Shown: positions 45,046 to 56,377, numbered from the stretch's first letter. The stretch: DNA of 64,000 nucleotides from Rhodoferax sp. AJA081-3 (GCF_017798165.1 NZ_CP059068.1:1054001-1118000), one strand, 5' to 3'. Program-made: numbers and translations. Notes: generated from the letters alone by a model not told the origin.

Positions 45046-46584
45046 TCAACCCTGGGCCGCGATGCTTTCGGCCTTGCTGTGCAGCTTGTTCAGGGCGCTT
45101 AAATAAGCCTTTGCGGATGCTACGACGATATCTGGGTCAGACCCCACGCCGTTGACAACACGGCCGCTGTTTTGCAGCCTGACCGTAACCTCACCCTGAC
45201 TTTCGGTGGAACCGCTGATGGCATTGACCGAATACAGCACCATCTCCGCACCACTTTTCACGTGTTGTTCGATGGCCTTGAGGGATGCATCCACCGGACC
45301 ATTGCCTTCCGATGCGCCTGACACTTCCACGCCATCCACGGTAAACACAATGCTGGCCTGCGGGCGTTCACCGGTCTCGCTGTGCTGGGACAGGGACACA
45401 AAACCATATTGTTCTTTGACGTGGGTAACGCTTTCGTCGCTCACCAAGGCCAAAATATCCTCGTCAAAAATTTCACTCTTGCGGTCTGCAAGCTCCTTGA
45501 AGCGTGCAAATGCGGCATTGACATCCACTTCGCTATCCAGTTGCACACCCAACTCTTGCAGGCGTTGCTTGAATGCATTGCGGCCGCTGAGCTTGCCCAA
45601 AACAATCTTGTTGGCGGTCCAACCCACATCTTCAGCACGCATGATTTCGTAGGTGTCGCGCGCCTTCAGCACACCATCCTGGTGGATGCCCGATGCATGG
45701 GCAAACGCATTCGCGCCCACCACCGCCTTGTTGGGCTGCACGACAAAACCGGTGGTCTGGCTAACCATACGGCTGGCGGCCAGGATGTGCTGGGTATCGA
45801 TGCCCAACTCCAGTCCGAAATAGTCCTTGCGGGTTTTGACCGCCATCACGATTTCTTCCAGGCTGCAGTTGCCGGCTCGTTCACCCAGACCGTTGATCGT
45901 GCACTCCACCTGGCGTGCGCCACCAATCTTGACGCCTGCCAACGAGTTGGCCACGGCCATGCCCAGGTCGTTGTGGCAATGCACAGACCAGATCGCCTTG
46001 TCCGAATTGGGGATTCGTTCGCGCAGCGTCTTTATGAAATTGCCATACAACTCAGGAATGGCGTAGCCCACCGTGTCGGGCACATTGATGGTAGTAGCCC
46101 CTTCGTTGATGACAGCCTCCAACACCCGACACAGAAAATCCACATCGCTGCGGTAACCGTCTTCGGGGCTGAATTCAATATCGTCCACCAGATTGCGTGC
46201 GAACCGAACGGACTGCTTGGCTTGCTCAAACACCTGGTCCGGTGTCATGCGCAACTTCTTTTCCATGTGCAGAGCCGACGTGGCGATGAACGTGTGAATA
46301 CGTGCCCGATTGGCGCCTTTGAGCGCCTCTGCGGCCCGTGAAATGTCCCGGTCATTGGCCCGCGACAGCGAGCAAATCGTCGAATCCTTGATGTTGTTGG
46401 CGATCAGCTGCACCGCGTCGAAGTCACCATTGGAGCTGGCGGCAAATCCGGCCTCGATCACGTCCACCTTCAGGCGCTCCAACTGGCGGGCAATACGCAG
46501 TTTCTCGTCGCGGGTCATGGAGGCGCCCGGAGACTGCTCACCATCACGCAAAGTGGTGTCAAAAATGATCAATTTGTCAGCCAT
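45046..46584 (-). CDS. leuA: 2-isopropylmalate synthase
   Basis: The 512-residue enzyme condenses 2-ketoisovalerate with acetyl-CoA in the first step of leucine synthesis. [13 protein letters not shown], the metal-binding [14 protein letters not shown] and [11 protein letters not shown] are intact, and a C-terminal regulatory domain (about 390-512) is present, so leucine feedback is expected. It lies 38 bases after pssA and close to the ilv operon. Confidence 0.97.
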   Translation of the reverse strand: MADKLIIFDTTLRDGEQSPGASMTRDEKLRIARQLERLKVDVIEAGFAASSNGDFDAVQLIANNIKDSTICSLSRANDRDISRAAEALKGANRARIHTFIATSALHMEKKLRMTPDQVFEQAKQSVRFARNLVDDIEFSPEDGYRSDVDFLCRVLEAVINEGATTINVPDTVGYAIPELYGNFIKTLRERIPNSDKAIWSVHCHNDLGMAVANSLAGVKIGGARQVECTINGLGERAGNCSLEEIVMAVKTRKDYFGLELGIDTQHILAASRMVSQTTGFVVQPNKAVVGANAFAHASGIHQDGVLKARDTYEIMRAEDVGWTANKIVLGKLSGRNAFKQRLQELGVQLDSEVDVNAAFARFKELADRKSEIFDEDILALVSDESVTHVKEQYGFVSLSQHSETGERPQASIVFTVDGVEVSGASEGNGPVDASLKAIEQHVKSGAEMVLYSVNAISGSTESQGEVTVRLQNSGRVVNGVGSDPDIVVASAKAYLSALNKLHSKAESIAAQG

Positions 46585-46622
46585 GTCGTAACTCCTGTGG
46601 AACTCTTAAATTGGTGTTGGGA

Positions 46623-47468
46623 CTACTTGTGCAGGCCGCGCTCGTCCGGCTCATCGGTAGACGTACTGATCACGCTGGTCTGCTGGCCGCGCGCCCTGCG
46701 CCGTGCATACACGACGTACCCGCTGAACCCGTAAAGGACAAAAATACCGAACATGACAGTCGGCGGGTCAATGGTCACCACGGCAAAACCCAACACAATG
46801 AGAATCGTCACCGCAAAGGGGACGCTGCGCTTCATCTGGATATCTTTGAAACTGTAGAACGGCACGTTGGTGACCATGGTCAAGCCCGCGTACAAGGCCA
46901 ACGCAAACATCATCCAGGGCACGGGCAGTGCAATGGGGCCCAGCACCAGCGTGCTGGTTCCCTTCAGGCCGTTTTCGGTCAGCAGCCAGATAAAGCCCGC
47001 TATCAGTGCAGCAGCAGCCGGAGAAGGCAGACCCTGAAAATACCGCTTGTCCACCACCGTCGTATTGACGTTGAAGCGTGCCAAACGCAACGCGGCACAA
47101 GCGCAGTACACAAAGGCCGCAATCCAGCCCCAGCGGCCCAATCCCTGCAAGGCCCAAACGTAGGAGATCAGGGCCGGCGCAGCACCGAAGGACACCATAT
47201 CCGACAGCGAATCCATTTGTTCACCGAAGGCGCTCTGCGTATTGGTCATGCGGGCCACACGGCCATCGAGGCTGTCCAGCACCATGGCGCAAAAAATGCC
47301 CACAGCGGCCTGGTCAAACCGGCCGTTGATGGCCATCACAATCGCGTAAAAACCGCCAAACAACGCTGCGAGCGTGAACAGGTTGGGCAAAATGTAAATG
47401 CCCTTGCGGCGCTTGCGCACCAAGACATTCACGTCATCCGCCGATGCGGAATCCGCGCCATCATGCAT
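46623..47468 (-). CDS. pssA: CDP-diacylglycerol--serine O-phosphatidyltransferase
   Basis: The 281-residue membrane enzyme makes phosphatidylserine, the precursor of phosphatidylethanolamine. The CDP-alcohol phosphatidyltransferase motif is complete: DGRVAR and GEQMDSLSD. About eight membrane segments follow. The ATG has AGGAGA 6 bases ahead. It may be co-transcribed with leuA. Confidence 0.95.
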   Translation of the reverse strand: MHDGADSASADDVNVLVRKRRKGIYILPNLFTLAALFGGFYAIVMAINGRFDQAAVGIFCAMVLDSLDGRVARMTNTQSAFGEQMDSLSDMVSFGAAPALISYVWALQGLGRWGWIAAFVYCACAALRLARFNVNTTVVDKRYFQGLPSPAAAALIAGFIWLLTENGLKGTSTLVLGPIALPVPWMMFALALYAGLTMVTNVPFYSFKDIQMKRSVPFAVTILIVLGFAVVTIDPPTVMFGIFVLYGFSGYVVYARRRARGQQTSVISTSTDEPDERGLHK

Positions 47469-47544
47469 AAATTCTCCTAGCAAGACTCAAGCTTACAAGT
47501 GTAAGCCAGCGGTGGCGCACTTGGCCGTAACGGTCGGCTGCCAA

Positions 47545-47574
47545 AAATACAAAAAGGCCACCGAAGTGGCCTTT
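47545..47574 (-). terminator. Rho-independent terminator of ilvC
   Basis: AAAGGCCAC-TTCG-GTGGCCTTT on the minus strand followed by TTGTATTTTT. It lies 20 bases after the ilvC stop and separates the ilv operon from pssA. Confidence 0.9.
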
Positions 47575-47594
47575 GCACGCAAACCGCAAATGCA

Positions 47595-48617
<1,023 letters not shown>

Positions 48618-48648
48618 CTAAATAAATGGTTTGCTGGCGAAATGCCCA

Positions 48649-48718
48649 TCGACAGGCTCAGGGCGAACGGTGACCGTTGATCGCCACTAGCCAGGTCCGT
48701 TCGCGTTGAGCCTGTCGA
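48649..48718. repeat. Large palindromic repeat between ilvH and ilvC
   Basis: Two 22-base arms (48649-48670 and 48697-48718) match as an inverted repeat with two mismatches, TCGACAGGCTCA and TGAGCCTGTCGA at the ends, around a 26-base loop. Sequences of this type (GACAGGCTCAGGGCGAACGG) are widespread intergenic repeats in proteobacteria. In the transcript it would form a long hairpin that may tune ilvC expression. Confidence 0.85.
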
Positions 48719-48744
48719 AACGCGCGCTCGGACCTACGGAAAAA

Positions 48745-49236
48745 TCAGACTCGCAATATACGCTCACCGCGGCCAATACCGCTGGAACCGGTTCGTACCG
48801 TTTCCAGAATGGCGGCACGCTCCAGGGCTTCCAGGAAGGCATCGTTCTTGGACTGGTCGCCGGTGAGTTCAATGGTGTAACTCTTGTCGGTGACGTCGAT
48901 GATGCGGCCGCGGAAGATGTCGGCCATGCGTTTCATCTCTTCGCGCTCCTTGCCCACCGCACGCACCTTGACCATCATCAGCTCACGCTCGATGTAGGAG
49001 CCTTCGGTCAGGTCGACAACCTTGACGACTTCGATCAGGCGGTTCAGGTGCTTGGTGATTTGTTCGATGACGTCGTCCGACCCCGTGGTCTGGATGGTCA
49101 TGCGCGACAGGCTGGGGTCCTCCGTGGGCGCAACGGTCAGGGACTCGATGTTGTAGCCACGGGCCGAAAATAATCCAACGACGCGGGACAGGGCCCCGGG
49201 TTCGTTTTCCAAAAGAACTGCAATGATGTGTTTCAT
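48745..49236 (-). CDS. ilvH: Acetolactate synthase small (regulatory) subunit
   Basis: The 163-residue subunit has an N-terminal ACT domain (MKHIIAVLLENEPGALSRV) that binds valine and a C-terminal domain (about 85-160). The start has an AGGAAT site. It is separated from ilvI by 139 bases that hold a dispersed repeat, unusual for subunit genes that often nearly touch. Confidence 0.96.
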   Translation of the reverse strand: MKHIIAVLLENEPGALSRVVGLFSARGYNIESLTVAPTEDPSLSRMTIQTTGSDDVIEQITKHLNRLIEVVKVVDLTEGSYIERELMMVKVRAVGKEREEMKRMADIFRGRIIDVTDKSYTIELTGDQSKNDAFLEALERAAILETVRTGSSGIGRGERILRV

Positions 49237-49313
49237 GAATGGGATTCCTCTTTTCGCCGCCCTCCCCCGCAACCGGTAAGTTGCGGGCTTGGCGGACAAT
49301 AGATTCGTCTACT

Positions 49314-49378
49314 AAAACGCTAGCATTTTGATAGCTAGCTACGCTTATTTTACGGGGGCTAGAGCCTCAAATTGCTTA
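49314..49378 (+). repeat. Dispersed ACGGGGGCTA repeat, copy D (3' end of ilvI)
   Basis: GCTAGCATTTTGATAGC on the left, core ACGGGGGCTAGAGCC, right end AAATTGCTTA. The last three bases of the repeat supply the TAA stop codon of ilvI on the minus strand. Confidence 0.85.
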
Positions 49379-51175
49379 AAGGTCTTCGCTTCCCAGCAGC
49401 ATTTCCGTGATGCCTTTGCCGGCCTGAACCATGGGGAACACGTTCTCGGTCGGGTCGGTACGGAAGTCCATGAACACGGTGCGGTCCTTGAGCTTACGGG
49501 CTTCGCGCAGCGCGGGCTCCACATCCTGCGGCTTTTCGATCAACATGCCGACGTGGCCATAGGCCTCGGCCAGCTTGACGAAGTTGGGCAGCGCATCCAT
49601 ATAGCTGTGGCTGTAGCGGCCTTCGTATTCAACCTCTTGCCACTGGCGCACCATGCCCAAATAGCGGTTGTTCAACGACACGATCTTGATGGGCGTGTTG
49701 TACTGCAGGCAGGTCGACAGTTCCTGAATACACATCTGCACCGAGCCTTCGCCGGTGATACAGAAGACTTCGCTATCGGGCTTGGCCAGCTTGATGCCCA
49801 TGGCGTAGGGAATACCAACACCCATGGTGCCCAGGCCACCGGAGTTGATCCAGCGCCGTGGCTCGTTGAACTTGTAATACTGCGCCGCCCACATCTGGTG
49901 CTGGCCCACATCGGACGTGATGTAGGTGTCCACATCCTTGGTCATGTTCCACAGGGTTTCAACCACGTACTGGGGCTTGATGACGTCACCCTTGCCCATG
50001 CTGTATTTCATACAGTCGCGTTTGCGCCAGCCGTCGATGGTTTCCCACCATGCACCCAGAGCGCCAGCCTCGGGTCGGACCGGTGTCTCTTTGATCATTG
50101 CGATCATTTCCAACAGCACGTCTTTGACGTCGCCGACGATAGGAATATCCACCTTGACCCGCTTGGAGATGCTGGACGGATCAATGTCGATGTGGATGAT
50201 CTTGCGTTCGTTCTGCGCGAAGTGCTTGGGGTTGCCAATCACACGGTCATCGAACCGCGCGCCAACGGCCAGCAAAACATCGCAGTTTTGCATGGCGTTG
50301 TTGGCTTCCACCGTGCCATGCATTCCCAGCATGCCCAGGAACTTGGGGTCGGTCGCCGGGTAGGCGCCCAGACCCATCAGGGTGTTGGTGACCGGGTAAC
50401 CCAGTATGTCCACCAGGGTGCGCAACTCGTTGGAGGCGTTGCTTAGCAACACGCCACCGCCAGTGTAAATATAGGGACGTTTGGCAGTCAGCAGCAGTTG
50501 CAGGGCCTTGCGAATCTGACCCCCGTGGCCCTTGCGAACCGGGTTGTAGGAGCGCATTTCCACCGATGTGGGGTAGCCGGTGTAGGGTACCTTTTTGAAA
50601 GACACATCTTTGGGGATGTCCACCACCACGGGGCCCGGACGGCCGCTGCGTGCGATGTGGAAGGCTTTTTTCAGTGTCTCTGCCAGATCGCGGGCATCCT
50701 TCACCAGGAAATTGTGCTTGACGACCGGGCGGGTAATACCCACGGTGTCGCATTCCTGAAAGGCATCCAGGCCAATGGCGTGCGTGGGCACCTGGCCGGT
50801 GATGATCACCATGGGGATGCTGTCCATGTACGCCGTCGCAATACCGGTCACAGCATTGGTCACACCGGGACCGGAGGTCACCAGGGCCACACCCACATCG
50901 CCCGTTGCGCGTGCATAGCCGTCTGCAGCGTGCACGGCACCCTGCTCATGGCGCACCAAAACGTGCTGGATCGTGTCTTGTTTGTAAAACGCGTCGTAAA
51001 TGTGCAAAACCGCACCGCCGGGGTAACCCCAAACGTACTTGACGCCTTCGGCCTGCAGCGCCTTGACCAGAATTTCCGCGCCGCGGAGTTCCAGGGTACT
51101 GGAGGTAGTCCCTTGGGACTTGCTGGAGTGGGATGCAGCCGTCGCCGAAGCGATTTCAGCTTTTGAAATTTCCAT
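49376..51175 (-). CDS. ilvI: Acetolactate synthase large subunit
   Basis: The 599-residue thiamine-diphosphate enzyme has the catalytic Glu in RHEQGAVHAADGYAR, the FAD-associated middle domain and the ThDP motif GEGSVQMCIQELSTC. The N-terminus carries about 25 Ser/Ala/Thr-rich residues before ELRGAEILVKAL. It is the first gene of ilvI-ilvH-ilvC; symbol ilvB is equally used for this paralogue. Confidence 0.96.
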   Translation of the reverse strand: MEISKAEIASATAASHSSKSQGTTSSTLELRGAEILVKALQAEGVKYVWGYPGGAVLHIYDAFYKQDTIQHVLVRHEQGAVHAADGYARATGDVGVALVTSGPGVTNAVTGIATAYMDSIPMVIITGQVPTHAIGLDAFQECDTVGITRPVVKHNFLVKDARDLAETLKKAFHIARSGRPGPVVVDIPKDVSFKKVPYTGYPTSVEMRSYNPVRKGHGGQIRKALQLLLTAKRPYIYTGGGVLLSNASNELRTLVDILGYPVTNTLMGLGAYPATDPKFLGMLGMHGTVEANNAMQNCDVLLAVGARFDDRVIGNPKHFAQNERKIIHIDIDPSSISKRVKVDIPIVGDVKDVLLEMIAMIKETPVRPEAGALGAWWETIDGWRKRDCMKYSMGKGDVIKPQYVVETLWNMTKDVDTYITSDVGQHQMWAAQYYKFNEPRRWINSGGLGTMGVGIPYAMGIKLAKPDSEVFCITGEGSVQMCIQELSTCLQYNTPIKIVSLNNRYLGMVRQWQEVEYEGRYSHSYMDALPNFVKLAEAYGHVGMLIEKPQDVEPALREARKLKDRTVFMDFRTDPTENVFPMVQAGKGITEMLLGSEDL

Positions 51176-51475
51176 GATGATGAACCTTTGTGAATTTCTC
51201 TAACGAAAAACCTTGGGTGCCCCTTCACAAAGCTCTTGTGGAGCCGCGTCGGAACTTAAGATTTTGGCCATGGACGCATTGAATGCTGCGCCGAACCAAA
51301 ACCCGTTTGCCTTTTGAATGCAAACCACATTATCGCACCTGCAGCATGCCGTTTGGCACCAAGCCATAAATTCTGGGGCACACAAATGCCATAATTCGCG
51401 CCTGTTTGCCGTAATAGCCACTGTTTTGGCCTTCCGGTGTTTGTTGATTCCCCTCATTTCCTCGGCTTATTCCTC
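51176..51475. other. Divergent intergenic region between ilvI and the sigma factor gene
   Basis: About 300 bases without a convincing gene. It must hold the promoter of the ilv operon and that of the sigma-factor cluster; a CATAAT box at 51390-51395 is a possible -10 site for the latter. No leader peptide rich in Val, Leu or Ile, and no attenuator hairpin, was recognised. Confidence 0.5.
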
Positions 51476-52042
51476 TTGGCCTCAGAACGCGAACTGTCCG
51501 ATTTTTTGAAAAGCGTGGAAAAACGCGCATTCAAACGATCCGTTTACCACGTTCGCAATGACGAATCCGCCCTGGATATTGTTCAGGACAGCATGATGAA
51601 GCTGGCCGAGCACTACGGACACAAACCCGTTGAAGAACTGCCCATGCTGTTCCAGCGCATTCTGTCCAATTGCACGCTGGACTGGTTTCGGCGCCAAAAA
51701 ACGCAGAAAGCCCTGTTTTCCACCATGAGTGACTTTGAAAGCGCGGGGGACGACGACAGTTTTGATCTGCTGGAAACCTTGAATGCCGCCAACGGCGGGG
51801 AACAAAACGAAAGCACGGAGACTCAGACCGAGCGGGCACAAACATTGCGAGAGATAGAAATAGAGGTTCAGCAGCTCCCCGCGCGTCAACGAGAAGCCTT
51901 TTTAATGCGTTACTGGGAAGAGATGGATGTTGCTGAGACTGCTGCAGCTATGGGCTGCTCACAGGGCAGTGTCAAAACACACTGCTCCCGAGCCGTCCAA
52001 GCCTTGGGCAAAGCCTTGAGCGCCAAAGGAATACGACTATGA
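51476..52042 (+). CDS. ECF-like RNA polymerase sigma factor
   Basis: The protein of about 188 residues has region 2 (about 12-75, with YHVRNDESALDIVQDSMMKLAEHYG) and region 4 (about 125-180, with LPARQREAFLMRYWEEM and an HTH near MGCSQGSVKTHCSRA). A TTG start giving ASERELSDFLKS fits the family; a GTG 39 bases upstream would add 13 residues that look untranslated. It overlaps the DUF3619 gene by four bases, which may encode its membrane-bound regulator. Confidence 0.87.
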   Translation: MASERELSDFLKSVEKRAFKRSVYHVRNDESALDIVQDSMMKLAEHYGHKPVEELPMLFQRILSNCTLDWFRRQKTQKALFSTMSDFESAGDDDSFDLLETLNAANGGEQNESTETQTERAQTLREIEIEVQQLPARQREAFLMRYWEEMDVAETAAAMGCSQGSVKTHCSRAVQALGKALSAKGIRL

Positions 52043-52470
52043 CAACACTAGACCCCAATTCGACCACCCGCTACCAGGACCGTCTGGGCCGCTCCATAGC
52101 CGCTCGCCTGTCTGACTCGACCCAAGGTATTCCCAACGATATCTCCGAGCGACTGAAGGTTGCCCGTATGCAGGCCGTGGCCAAACGCAAAGTCGTCAAA
52201 CTCCAGACGGCAACCAACGTCAATGTACAGGGCGGTGCCGCTAGCCTGAACGCGGGAGATTTTGAGGGCGGCCTCTGGAGTCGCCTGGGCGCCCTGATCC
52301 CCTTGCTGGCCTTGGTCGCCGGTTTGTTGACCATCGCCGTGGTGCAGGAACAGCAGCGTGCCAGCGAAATCGCCGATGTGGACGTAGAACTGCTGGCCGA
52401 CGACTTGCCACCCGACGCGTATACCGACCCCGGCTTTGCACACTTCCTCAGCATCAACCGACGCGACTAG
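52039..52470 (+). CDS. DUF3619 membrane protein, possible anti-sigma factor
   Basis: The 143-residue protein has a soluble N-terminal part (1-80), one membrane helix (LIPLLALVAGLLTIAVV) and a short acidic C-terminal tail. The topology and the four-base overlap with the sigma-factor gene suggest an anti-sigma role, but no ZAS-type zinc motif is present. Gene order is conserved in Comamonadaceae. Confidence 0.82.
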   Translation: MTTLDPNSTTRYQDRLGRSIAARLSDSTQGIPNDISERLKVARMQAVAKRKVVKLQTATNVNVQGGAASLNAGDFEGGLWSRLGALIPLLALVAGLLTIAVVQEQQRASEIADVDVELLADDLPPDAYTDPGFAHFLSINRRD

Positions 52471-52486
52471 CGCTTTCCCGACTCCC

Positions 52487-53230
52487 ATGCCCGTACACCG
52501 TCTGCTTGCACCCCTTCGATCGCTATCTACGCTCCACTGGGTACTACTTGTGACGGTGTTGGTCGCTGCTGTAGGAATGGCAGTAAGCGTGGCGAGGGGC
52601 CGAGGTGAAGCCCAGGTTAGCCCCCCCCCTGCCCCCACTCCCGTATCCGTTGTCCAGCCGACTGGCTCACGCTGGCAAGACCTGACCCCCGCACAAAAAC
52701 AAGTTTTGTTGCCTCTGGCCGGGATCTGGGACACGCTCAACAGCGCACACAAGGGCAAATGGATCGCCCTGACACAGAGTTACGGAACCCGATCCCCCGA
52801 CGAGCAGAAAAAAATGCAAAGCCGCATGCTGGAGTGGGCCGCCCTGAGCCAAAGCCAGCGAGAACAGGCGCGTCTGAATTTTGCGGAAACCAAAAAAATC
52901 TCTCCTTCTGCCCGGGCGGCCGATTGGGAGACCTACCAGAACCTCAGCGCCGAAGAAAAGCAGCAGCTTGCTGCCAAAGCCAAAGCCAAGCCCACCGGTG
53001 CGGCAGTCGCTGTGACGCCCGTACCAGCCGGCAAACTGACCGCTGTTCCGATCACGCGCCACACGGTAGCCCAAGACAGCACAACAGCCGCCATCAAGCC
53101 CAGAATCGACGCCAATACGCTACTGCCGGTACAGACACCCCCAGCTCCGATTGCCCCGCCCGCTCCAGCTCCGGCGCCTCCTAGCCCCACGGTGCCTTTG
53201 GTGACACCCGAAACCCTTTCCCCGAACTAG
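52487..53230 (+). CDS. DUF3106-domain protein
   Basis: The 247-residue protein has one N-terminal membrane helix (about 17-35), then a Gln/Trp-rich DUF3106 region (WQDLTPAQKQVLLPLAGIWDTL and later TYQNLSAEEKQQLAAKA) and a long Pro/Ala-rich C-terminus. It is probably a periplasmic protein anchored in the inner membrane. Function unknown; it belongs to the sigma-factor cluster. Confidence 0.82.
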   Translation: MPVHRLLAPLRSLSTLHWVLLVTVLVAAVGMAVSVARGRGEAQVSPPPAPTPVSVVQPTGSRWQDLTPAQKQVLLPLAGIWDTLNSAHKGKWIALTQSYGTRSPDEQKKMQSRMLEWAALSQSQREQARLNFAETKKISPSARAADWETYQNLSAEEKQQLAAKAKAKPTGAAVAVTPVPAGKLTAVPITRHTVAQDSTTAAIKPRIDANTLLPVQTPPAPIAPPAPAPAPPSPTVPLVTPETLSPN

Positions 53231-53319
53231 CCCAGACCGCACACCAGCGTCTGGCGGCGGTGATTGGGCCGCAGCGGGCCTCGACCTACAATCCCCGTCG
53301 GTCCGAGATCCACACAACA

Positions 53320-53814
53320 ATGCACACTGAAATAAACACCCCCGGTTTGTGGCGCCGCATGGCGTGTTGGCTGTACGAAGGCATGCTGATGTTCGGCGTC
53401 GTTTTCCTCGCAGGTTATCTGTTTGGTACGCTGAGTCAGACGCGCAACGCCCTGGACAACCGCCACGCCCTGCAAGCGTTTTTATTTGTCATTTTTGGCA
53501 TTTACTTTGTATGGTTCTGGGCCAAAGGCCAGACCCTGGCCATGAAAACGTGGAATATCCGCGTGGTGGGGCGCGACGGGCGGGCCATTTCGCAGTTGCG
53601 TGCACTGGGGCGTTATGCACTGAGTTGGATATGGTTTTTGCCGCCGCTGATGGGGCTTTGGTTTTTCCAGATCAGTGGCGCGGAGACGGCGGTCATCATC
53701 ATCGGCTGGGTGATCGTCTGGGCGCTGCTGAGCCGCTTCCACCCGCAAGGCCAGTTTTGGCACGACGCGCTGGCGGGCACCCGCCTGATCACGTCACTGC
53801 CACTGAGCCGCTGA
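53320..53814 (+). CDS. RDD-family membrane protein
   Basis: The 164-residue protein has three to four membrane segments and RDD-family features: LWRRMACWLYEGMLMF near the N-terminus, MKTWNIRVV and FWHDALAGTRLI at the end. Function unknown; the family is often considered transport-related. The ATG after the CACACAACA stretch is chosen; the longer frame has no family support. Confidence 0.87.
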   Translation: MHTEINTPGLWRRMACWLYEGMLMFGVVFLAGYLFGTLSQTRNALDNRHALQAFLFVIFGIYFVWFWAKGQTLAMKTWNIRVVGRDGRAISQLRALGRYALSWIWFLPPLMGLWFFQISGAETAVIIIGWVIVWALLSRFHPQGQFWHDALAGTRLITSLPLSR

Positions 53815-53826
53815 GGCACTGATTCC

Positions 53827-54581
<755 letters not shown>

Positions 54582-54589
54582 TCAGTTGA

Positions 54590-54620
54590 GGACAGAGCTC
54601 CGCTGCGCTACGGTCTGTCC
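54590..54620. repeat. Inverted repeat between nadE and the PII gene
   Basis: GGACAGA (54590-54596) and TCTGTCC (54614-54620) form a hairpin with a 17-base loop. No T run follows, so it is not a classical terminator. It may be a remnant of a dispersed palindromic element. Confidence 0.5.
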
Positions 54621-54629
54621 CGCAATGCC

Positions 54630-56306
54630 TCACGCACGGAAGTAATTGGTTATAGGATACCGCCAATCCTTGCCAAAGCTGCGGTGTGTCACTCTAATAC
54701 CGACCGGCGACTGGCGGCGCTTGTATTCGTTGAGCTTGATCAGGCGGGTGACCTTCTCCACATCGGCCCGGTCGAACCCGGCGGCGATGATGGTTTCTAT
54801 GCTCTGGTCGTTCTCCATGTACCGGTCCACGATGGCGTCCAGCACTTCGTAGGGCGGCAGGCTGTCCTGGTCTTTCTGGTCCGGGCGCAGCTCGGCGCTG
54901 GGTGGGCGCGTGATGATGCGTTCGGGAATTGGGCTGGCGCCCGTGCCATAAGGGTCGTTGGCATTGCGCCAATGCGCCATCTTGAACACCAGCGTCTTGG
55001 CTAGGTCCTTGATGACCGCAAAACCACCGGCCATGTCGCCATACAGCGTGCAATAGCCGGTGGCCATTTCAGATTTGTTGCCGGTGGTCAGCACGATGCT
55101 GCCAAACTTGTTGCTCAAAGCCATCAACAGCGTGCCGCGAATGCGTGCCTGGATGTTTTCTTCCGTCGTGTCTTCGGCCCGCCCGGCAAAATCCGCCGCC
55201 AGCGACGCCTTGAAGGCCTCAAACTGCGGGACGATGGAAATCTCGTCATACCGCACGCCCATGCGCTGCGCCATTTCACGCGCGTCCAGCCAGCTGATGT
55301 CAGCCGTGTAGGGCGAAGGCATCATCACTGCGCGCACTTTGTCGGCACCCAAGGCATCCACCGCAATCGCCAGCACCAGCGCGGAGTCAATGCCGCCGGA
55401 CAGGCCCAGAAGCGCACCGGGGAAGCCGTTTTTGCCCACATAGTCGCGTACGCCCAGCACCAGCGCGTCCCACAGGTCCTGCTCTGGTGTGCGCACAGGC
55501 TCCACCGTTGCTTCTATTTTGATAGCGCCTTGCGTAGATTCCACGAGGGCTACAAAGCTATTTTCCTTGAAGCTCGGAGCGCGACCAGCCAGCGTGCCGT
55601 TGGCGTTCAGCGCAAACGAATGGCCTTCAAACACCACCTCGTCCTGCCCGCCCACCAGGTGCGCATAGACCAGCGGCAAACCGGTCTCTTGCACCCGCTG
55701 ACACATCATCTCCTCGCGCTCGTAGCCCTTGCCCACATGGAAGGGCGATGCATTGATCACCGCCAGCAATTCGGCCCCCGCCTCCTTGGCCAGGCGCGCG
55801 GGCTGCTCAAACCAGGCATCTTCACAAATCAGCAGCCCCACGCGGAGGCGCTGGCCTTCGGCACCCGCCTCGAACACGCAGACCCCGTCACCCGGTGTGA
55901 AGTAACGCCGCTCATCAAACACCTGGTAATTGGGCAGCTCGCGCTTGGCGTAGGTGGCAACCACCTGTCCCTCGCGCAGCACACTGGCGGCATTGAAGCG
56001 TTTTTGCACCGCAGTGGACCGCGTGCGGCTATCGCCGCCGGTGGGGTGTCCCACGACCACCGCCATGTCTTTTAACCCGGCCAAAGCATGGGCCACCTTT
56101 TTCACGGCATCATCACAGGCTTGGATGAATGCCGGACGCAGATACAAATCTTCGGCGGCATACCCGCAAATCGACAATTCGGGGGTCAGCAGCAGGCGCG
56201 CGCAATCGGCATAGGCGTCCTGGGCCGCGGTGATGATTTTTTGGGCATTGCCCTCCAAATCACCCACGATGAAATTGAGTTGCGCAACGCACAGTTTGAG
56301 AGTCAT
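54630..56306 (-). CDS. nadE: Glutamine-dependent NAD+ synthetase
   Basis: The 558-residue enzyme joins an N-terminal nitrilase-type glutaminase (about 1-250; Cys in ICEDAWFEQPARLA, with Glu and Lys partners) to a C-terminal NAD synthetase (P-loop LGLSGGIDSALVLAI). It amidates nicotinate adenine dinucleotide in the cytoplasm. A copy of the dispersed repeat (55507-55574) encodes part of the linker between the two domains (about residues 245-266). The PII gene follows on the same strand. Confidence 0.96.
   Translation of the reverse strand: MTLKLCVAQLNFIVGDLEGNAQKIITAAQDAYADCARLLLTPELSICGYAAEDLYLRPAFIQACDDAVKKVAHALAGLKDMAVVVGHPTGGDSRTRSTAVQKRFNAASVLREGQVVATYAKRELPNYQVFDERRYFTPGDGVCVFEAGAEGQRLRVGLLICEDAWFEQPARLAKEAGAELLAVINASPFHVGKGYEREEMMCQRVQETGLPLVYAHLVGGQDEVVFEGHSFALNANGTLAGRAPSFKENSFVALVESTQGAIKIEATVEPVRTPEQDLWDALVLGVRDYVGKNGFPGALLGLSGGIDSALVLAIAVDALGADKVRAVMMPSPYTADISWLDAREMAQRMGVRYDEISIVPQFEAFKASLAADFAGRAEDTTEENIQARIRGTLLMALSNKFGSIVLTTGNKSEMATGYCTLYGDMAGGFAVIKDLAKTLVFKMAHWRNANDPYGTGASPIPERIITRPPSAELRPDQKDQDSLPPYEVLDAIVDRYMENDQSIETIIAAGFDRADVEKVTRLIKLNEYKRRQSPVGIRVTHRSFGKDWRYPITNYFRA
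55507..55574 (+). repeat. Dispersed ACGGGGGCTA repeat, copy E (inside nadE)
   Basis: A decayed copy: TTCTATTTTGATAGC on the left, core ACGAGGGCTACAAAGC and right end CCTTGAAGCT. It is reversed relative to nadE and lies in the interdomain linker. Confidence 0.65.
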
Positions 56307-56377
56307 GAAGCAGGAATATTTCGAAAAATTCGTTAAGCGCCGCGCCAGCGGAGCGCGCCCTGCGCATAAGGTGCGCC

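Noticed and set aside
45382..46341. A 319-codon frame opposite leuA
   Set aside because: Shadow of a well-conserved enzyme gene without its own ribosome site or family similarity.
52618..52640. Run of C followed by CCTGCCCCCAC that looked like another core of the main repeat
   Set aside because: It only encodes the Pro-rich linker of the DUF3106 protein; the flanking blocks of the repeat are missing.
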